Part shown: piece by piece, positions 19,097 through 22,821 of the stretch
Layout of the letters: every line of letters starts with the position of its first letter
How positions within the stretch are numbered: position 1 is the first letter of the stretch
From: Mesostigma viride
Taxonomy: Eukaryota > Streptophyta > Mesostigmatophyceae > Mesostigmatales > Mesostigmataceae
Length of the DNA: 22,821 nucleotides
Reading direction: 5' to 3'
Assembly (NCBI GenBank): GCA_009746045.1
Contig: RPFO01000425.1
Span: 1-22,821 of the forward strand
Notes under the pieces: generated by a model
What the model saw: the letters and a program-made list of their open reading frames with translations, nothing else
Databases searched by the model: none
What the model was told of the DNA's origin: nothing
Made by a program: the position numbers and the translations under genes

Positions 19097-19490
19097 GCGC
19101 GTTGACGCCTTGCCGCAGGGCTGACTGCCGCTGTCCCCCCGCCTGCACGTGCTGGCCCCACACGCGGTGGCGTCCCTTTCCCCGTCGCCACGCTTGCCGC
19201 GCGCGCAGGGCTAGCTGCCGCCGCCCCCCGCCCTACCGCCTGCGCCTGCTGCCCCCCTTGCGCGGTGGCGTCCTTGCCGCAGGGCTGACTGCCGCCGGCC
19301 CCGTCTGCACGTGCTGGCCCCACACGCGCGGTGGCGTCCCTTTCCCCGTCGCCGCGCTTGCCGCACGCGCAGGGCTAGCTGCCGCCGCCCCCCCGCCCCC
19401 CCGCCTGCGCCTGCTGCCCCCCACGTGTGTTGACATCCTTGGCGCAGGGCTGACTGCCGCCGCCCCCCGCCTGCACGTGCTGCCCCCAAA
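18380..19490. repeat. GC-rich minisatellite in the transposase 5' region
   Basis: About 1.1 kb of very GC-rich repeats. The unit CTGCACGTGCTGGCCCCACA starts near 18721, 18882, 19143 and 19303, giving spacings of about 160, 260 and 160. Smaller modules (GCGGTGGCGTCC, CCGCAGGGCTGACTGCCGCC) recur between them. Several frames on both strands are open through it because the repeat lacks stops, so open frames here are weak evidence for protein. It is absent from the left arm. Confidence 0.85.
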
Positions 19491-19597
19491 CACACTTGCA
19501 GGTTGCGCACCTTCCACTGAGGCTTCGCCCTGCCGTGCCACATGTGCGCTGCCACTCCCCGGTGTGATCGGCGTGGGGTTGGATGATGCGGCCCTGT

Positions 19598-20119
19598 CTA
19601 GGGCTTCATTAAGAGCTCGAGGAAGTACAGGGGTGCGCGTAATGTTGGCATGGGATGGAGTACGGTTGTGGTCAGCACGGGTTGCCATGCCATGCGTTGA
19701 TTTCCTCCCTGCGGAGACCGGCCCACCATCGTTGCGTTCTTGGGGGCTTCCCCGGGCGTTTTGGCAGGGGTGCCACAACCTTCCCTGTTCAGCTGTAGCC
19801 GTAGTTCAGCGATTTCGCGCTGGAGGTCTTGAATAATAGCCACCAGAGCATTGGTGATATTGCCCAGGAGAAATGCTTTGAGCAGGGACGTCAGCTGACC
19901 TTCGCCCTCCCCATCTTTCTTACTAGTCAACCCCAAGTTTTTGGCCAGCTCCATCCCATCTTTCATCATTTTCTTGCTGATACCGCCCAGATGGAATTTT
20001 TCTGCCATGCTGTCATGTCCTTCCATGGCACATGTCGCAAGCAGAAATATCCGGCAGCCTGCAAAATTGCAATTTTGGAACTTAGAGGAAGTAACGGGAT
20101 AAAGAAACTGAGCAGGCAT
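19598..20119 (-). pseudogene. Likely N-terminal exon of the transposase gene, coiled-coil
   Basis: The minus frame has a credible start at ATG 20026 (MEGHDSMAEKFHLGG), about 142 codons before the frame closes. Content: a Lys/Met/Leu-rich amphipathic part (KKMMKDGMELAKNLGL), then a short coiled-coil (NALVAIIQDLQREIAELRLQLN) of the kind used for oligomerisation. After QRMAWQP the coding-like signal appears to switch to the frame at 19233-19778 (NRTPSHANITRTPVLPRALNE), so there is a frameshift or short intron near 19690. It points in the same direction as the transposase at 17129-19096 and is separated from it only by minisatellite, so it is probably the same gene. The left arm has lost this part entirely. 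Confidence 0.5.
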
Positions 20120-20218
20120 GTGAATAGATGCAGCATGTGTCCTGCTCTTTGCCCAAATTGATTTTTAGGTATGATCCATCATGGTGGTGTAGGTGCACCT
20201 TGTGCACCCAGAGTAGGT

Positions 20219-20345
20219 GGCAGTTTACATCCTCCACCTGCAGGTTGTAGCCCAGACTGTATTAAAAACCCATATGCCCCTTCTCAGGGATTTGTGTTAC
20301 ATATGCTCCCACTGAGCTATGTTCTTAATTGACTAACTAATTAAT
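20219..20345 (-). repeat. SINE-like repeat, copy 1
   Basis: The minus strand contains TAGCTCAGTGGGAGCAT, a good match to a tRNA-type A box (TRGCNNAGYNGG), followed by CCCTGAGAAGGGGCATA. Diverged relatives are at about 20433-20480 and 20811-20920. No clear B box was found, so a tRNA-derived SINE is only one reading. Confidence 0.4.
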
Positions 20346-20810
20346 TGCCCTACATGAAGCTCCCTAAAGCTCTGTGTCAAACATAAAGCATGTGTGCAGC
20401 CAGAGACTTGGTTATGCAGGGCTGGTGTGTGCGTATGCCCCTTCTCAGGGATATGTGCTACATGTCTGGTTGTCTCCTTGAAATGTACTCCTGGGCAAAG
20501 GAGATATGCATGTTCCAAGTTAATTTAATTTAATGAAAGTAAATGTAAACCCTAAATGAACCAACGCGAATGCCACTCATCTTTAATGAAGTGATATACA
20601 TTAAACAATATAGTTATTAATCTATCTATATGTATTAAATATATAATTACTTACAGCAGAGTGAAATAATATCTATCTATATGTATTTATTTTTGATATA
20701 TGTATAGGAGACAACCAGTGCATACATCGTCCATTTGATGTATACCGGCGCCTCGATAAATGTGTTCCAAGCCTAGCTGTGGGCTCTGGACATGGGGTGC
20801 CCCGGCAACG
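20346..20810. other. AT-rich intergenic stretch with diverged repeats
   Basis: No gene is seen. It contains a second copy of ATGCCCCTTCTCAGGGAT (about 20435), shared with the SINE-like unit at 20219-20345, and a direct repeat of ATCTATCTATATGTATT at about 20622 and 20672. It lies between the divergent transposase and acidic-protein genes. Confidence 0.5.
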
Positions 20811-20920
20811 TGGCAGTTTACACCCAATCAGCCTGATACCGGCCTGATATATGCCCTGCAAGGAATATGTGCTACATAATCTCCCAACGGAGTCATGTTG
20901 TAATTTAATTTTTTTAAATT
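20811..20920 (-). repeat. SINE-like repeat, copy 3
   Basis: GGCAGTTTACAC at its start, ATATGCCC in the middle, ATGTGCTACAT, then CTCCCAACGGAGTCATGTT and TAATTTAATTT follow the same order as copy 1, with many differences. The A-box-like phrase is degenerate here. Confidence 0.4.
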
Positions 20921-21127
20921 TACTGTGCCCTGCGCTGGTGTGACACGCCCTATACTAATAATATATCTTGTTTCTCCTTCACATCAAATTTTTCCCGCGG
21001 AGAGCCGGCCGGAAAAATCTTTCCGACTTGCCCGACTGAGCTGGACGGTACGGACCAAATTTCGGTGCAAATTGTGGCCAAAAAGCTATGTCGGCTGATT
21101 TAATGGCGGTGACCTTGATGGAGGCAT
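20921..21127. promoter_or_regulatory. Probable promoter region of the acidic gene (right arm only)
   Basis: The stretch upstream of the right acidic-gene copy holds a GCCGGCCGG core and a hairpin CGGAAAAATCTTTCCG near 21011. It also has a possible first exon, ATG at 21088 (MSADLMA), that would splice in phase to the frame at 21260. No TATA box is clear. Confidence 0.3.
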
Positions 21128-21164
21128 TTAAATAGCTTGGCATCAAGCCGCGGTGCCAGATATC

Positions 21165-21182
21165 TCACGACTCCAGTCGTGA
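21165..21182. promoter_or_regulatory. Short perfect hairpin, right-arm copy
   Basis: TCACGACTCCAGTCGTGA is the inverted copy of the hairpin at 8977-8994, at the same distance from the acidic gene. Confidence 0.4.
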
Positions 21183-21259
21183 AGCGCAATCTGCATTAGG
21201 CCACCTTGATTCTTCCTAATACCGGCACAGTTGATCTTTCGCGATGTAGCTCAGGCTAG

Positions 21260-21869
21260 GTGTCTGGGCTGGCACGTTACAAAAAGACTAGCGGGATGAA
21301 GGGTGCAAGCGGAACCACGGCAGGTCCAGTCCAGTACCGGCCAAGTGAAGCTCAACGGAAACAGGAGGGATGGAAGGGTGCGAAAGGGACCGTCAGGATC
21401 AAGGCGGTTCATGCGCAGAAACCCAACGACCCCTGCCTACAGTTCATGGAAATGCAAGGCCGAACCAATGTGACTCGATTTCACCAAGTCATTTCAATCC
21501 AAAGTTGCCAAGTTCCTGCGCAACGATGAGATGGCCAAAACAGTTTATGACTGGGCAGCGAATGGCCATACTGAACCAGAGTACGACATGGAAGTTGAGA
21601 ATCCCTTAGACGTATTCGCTGCCCGCGCAAAGAAGGACACCAAGAGGGATGAAGAGGATGATGACGACCCAGACTATGACTACGACTTGGACTACGAAGC
21701 ACAATCAGACGATGAAGATGACAACTACGATGACGAAGAAGAAGAGGATGGAACATGGTTATCTGATTATGACGATGAGGAAAGTAGTGTGGACCTTACC
21801 GGCACGGCTGACGTTACTGGCACGACTGATGTGCCTGAGGGTCCCGTGCAGAAGTCCCAAAGAACATAA
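21260..21869 (+). pseudogene. Acidic-protein gene, right copy, frameshifted
   Basis: Almost identical to 8288-8899 on the opposite strand. It is 610 rather than 612 bases, because two bases are missing near 21493-21500 (left copy reads TTTCAGATCCCAAAG, this copy TTTCAATCCAAAG). The first frame runs RFHQVIS then shifts and stops. The remaining 112 codons (21531-21869), including the acidic tail, are open but out of register. The left copy is the intact one. Whether the loss is biological or a base-calling error cannot be told from one sequence. Confidence 0.8.
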
Positions 21870-22181
21870 TCATGACGTATAATACATGTGCACGGGCAAC
21901 CCGATATATACAAACAGGCATTGTATGTTCCAAATAATAAATTATTTACATGGCCTGAATTTGCCATTGGTTGTTCACGTGAAAATATGTTTATTCAAAA
22001 ATAAAATAAAACAAGTGAACACAATTAAACATGCAAATGTGACTTTATAAACAGGTTGAGGCATGTACTGAAGTAGGCAATGGACGTCGGCGTCTAATGC
22101 ACGACGAGAGTGAGGGCGCCTGGGCTTCTCTCCTTAAACCAGCACTCCATAGCATGGTCTGTCTGCACTAATGTACATGCT

Positions 22182-22487
22182 TTACTCAATATCCGCATCT
22201 GCAATGAGCAGCCAAGACCCTACGCGGGCATTGACCCCCATGTCACTCCCTAGCTCCCTTATCTTTTCTCCTCATCCAGGCAGCAATCCCACAACCCATC
22301 AGTAAACTGAATTTCTGTGTTATACTTGCCCTTGCGAGGGTCGTAGACCTGGGTCACGACCCCCAGTCCCACCTGTATTCCACCTGCCCATCCACACCCT
22401 TGGTGTAAAACTTCATGGCCAGCTCCAGTTGCGCCTTGATAGCACCTTGGCTGATCTTGTCACCAATACACGCATGGTGATGGGCAG
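22182..22487 (-). pseudogene. Truncated last exon of the BAH-like gene, right copy
   Basis: Inverse copy of 7667-7975, from the stop codon (22182-22184) out to the palindrome edge. It lacks the first 25 bases of the exon and everything upstream. Three single-base losses (near 22261, 22360 and 22469) break its frame, all relative to the intact left copy. Confidence 0.8.
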
Positions 22488-22821
22488 CGATCGCCTCTCG
22501 CGCACCACCCACCACACCCACCCACCGTAGACCGACCGAACCACCACGCTGCTCTCACTCTCCACTCGCCACTCCCCAACCATAACCTAATATCTTCAAT
22601 AATCAACTGAAAGCAGCCTCACCAATAGGAGACGACAACCAACCTAGACGCAGCAAGATCCCGTGAGGCAACCAAACAACCCAACAAACCAAACAACAAC
22701 AACCCAAACAACAACAACAAACCAACAAAACCAACAAAAAACAAAAAAAAAAAAAACCAATACAAACAAAGAGGAAGCCAACACGTCGTGGCCTTGGTGG
22801 CCAGGGGGATTCCAAAAAAAA
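22488..22821. other. C/A-rich low-complexity end
   Basis: Beyond the palindrome edge the plus strand becomes C and A rich, with many ACAAC and CCAAC phrases, a run of 14 A near 22750 and a terminal run of A. No gene is seen. It may be genuine low-complexity DNA or poor-quality sequence at a contig end. Confidence 0.5.

Larger units (their letters stand above)
7667..22487. repeat. Giant imperfect palindrome (inverted duplication)
   Basis: The left arm runs 7667-11509 and the right arm 11539-22487, with a 29-base spacer at 11510-11538. Outer matching blocks are 7667-9031 against 21128-22487. Inner blocks are 9562-11509 against 11539-12471 plus 17129-18272. Similarity is high by eye, with scattered substitutions and small indels. 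Unmatched parts are 9032-9561 on the left, and 18273-21127 plus the LTR element 12472-17123 on the right. The outer edge of the right arm falls inside the last exon of the BAH-like gene. Confidence 0.93.

Noticed and set aside
18298-19836. Several long Ala/Gly/Arg-rich or Pro-rich open frames in the GC-rich minisatellite
   Set aside because: The repeat lacks stop codons in many frames on both strands; open length is not evidence for protein here.
7667-22487. Palindrome as a simple missed-adapter read artefact
   Set aside because: The arms differ by a 4.65-kb insertion with target duplication, a 2.9-kb deletion and many small changes, which two strands of one molecule cannot show. Mis-assembly of alleles is not excluded.
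22603-22815. 70-codon minus frame rich in Phe, Cys and Leu, like a membrane segment
   Set aside because: It is the translation of the C/A-rich low-complexity end.

Overview
This is eukaryotic nuclear DNA with no bacterial features. Coding blocks are split by GT-AG introns in consistent phase, poly(A) signals are visible, and the window is dominated by transposable elements, GC-rich minisatellite and a very long CT-rich satellite. The style (repeat-rich, GC-biased coding exons, (TCCTCCC)n tracts inside introns) suggests a green alga, possibly a prasinophyte such as Cymbomonas. That assignment is an inference from style, not from a marker gene.

Layout. 1-2906 is A-rich DNA with no convincing gene, only short tandem repeats. 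2907-3119 is a tandem repeat of about 78 bp, and 3403-3530 holds a cluster of short inverted repeats. From about 4334 to 7975 (+) lies a split gene: a BAH-like 5' part with several reading-frame breaks, then clean exons ending in a 111-residue last exon. Its last intron contains about 945 bp of (TCCTCCC)n satellite. 8288-8899 (-) encodes a small, extremely acidic protein, convergent with it.

From 7667 to 22487 the window is one huge imperfect palindrome centred near 11524. The left arm (7667-11509) holds the BAH gene's last exon, the acidic gene and the 3' two thirds of a large DDE/RNase H-like transposase that runs towards the centre. The right arm (11539-22487) repeats this in inverse orientation. 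The arms differ in three main ways: a complete LTR element (12472-17123, target duplication CGTGG) sits only in the right arm; 2855 bp of the right arm (18273-21127, the transposase N-terminal region and the intergenic region) is replaced in the left arm by a 530-bp block that looks like a diverged LTR fragment; and each arm has its own small indels. The two transposase copies are fused tail to tail, with the join about 18 bases after the likely catalytic glutamate. Both copies share at least two frame breaks, so the copy was probably dead before it was duplicated.

The LTR element is small (4652 bp) and young (the LTRs differ at roughly nine of 573 positions by eye). It encodes a Gag with a CCHC zinc knuckle and, upstream of it, a separate ORF with a domain resembling the RNase H1 N-terminal hybrid-binding domain (also found in caulimovirus P6). 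It has no pol, so it must be mobilised in trans.

The BAH protein, the acidic protein and the transposase may together be the gene set of one large DNA transposon, because they sit in fixed order in both arms. No intact pair of terminal repeats is visible, because the right copy is cut off inside the BAH gene.
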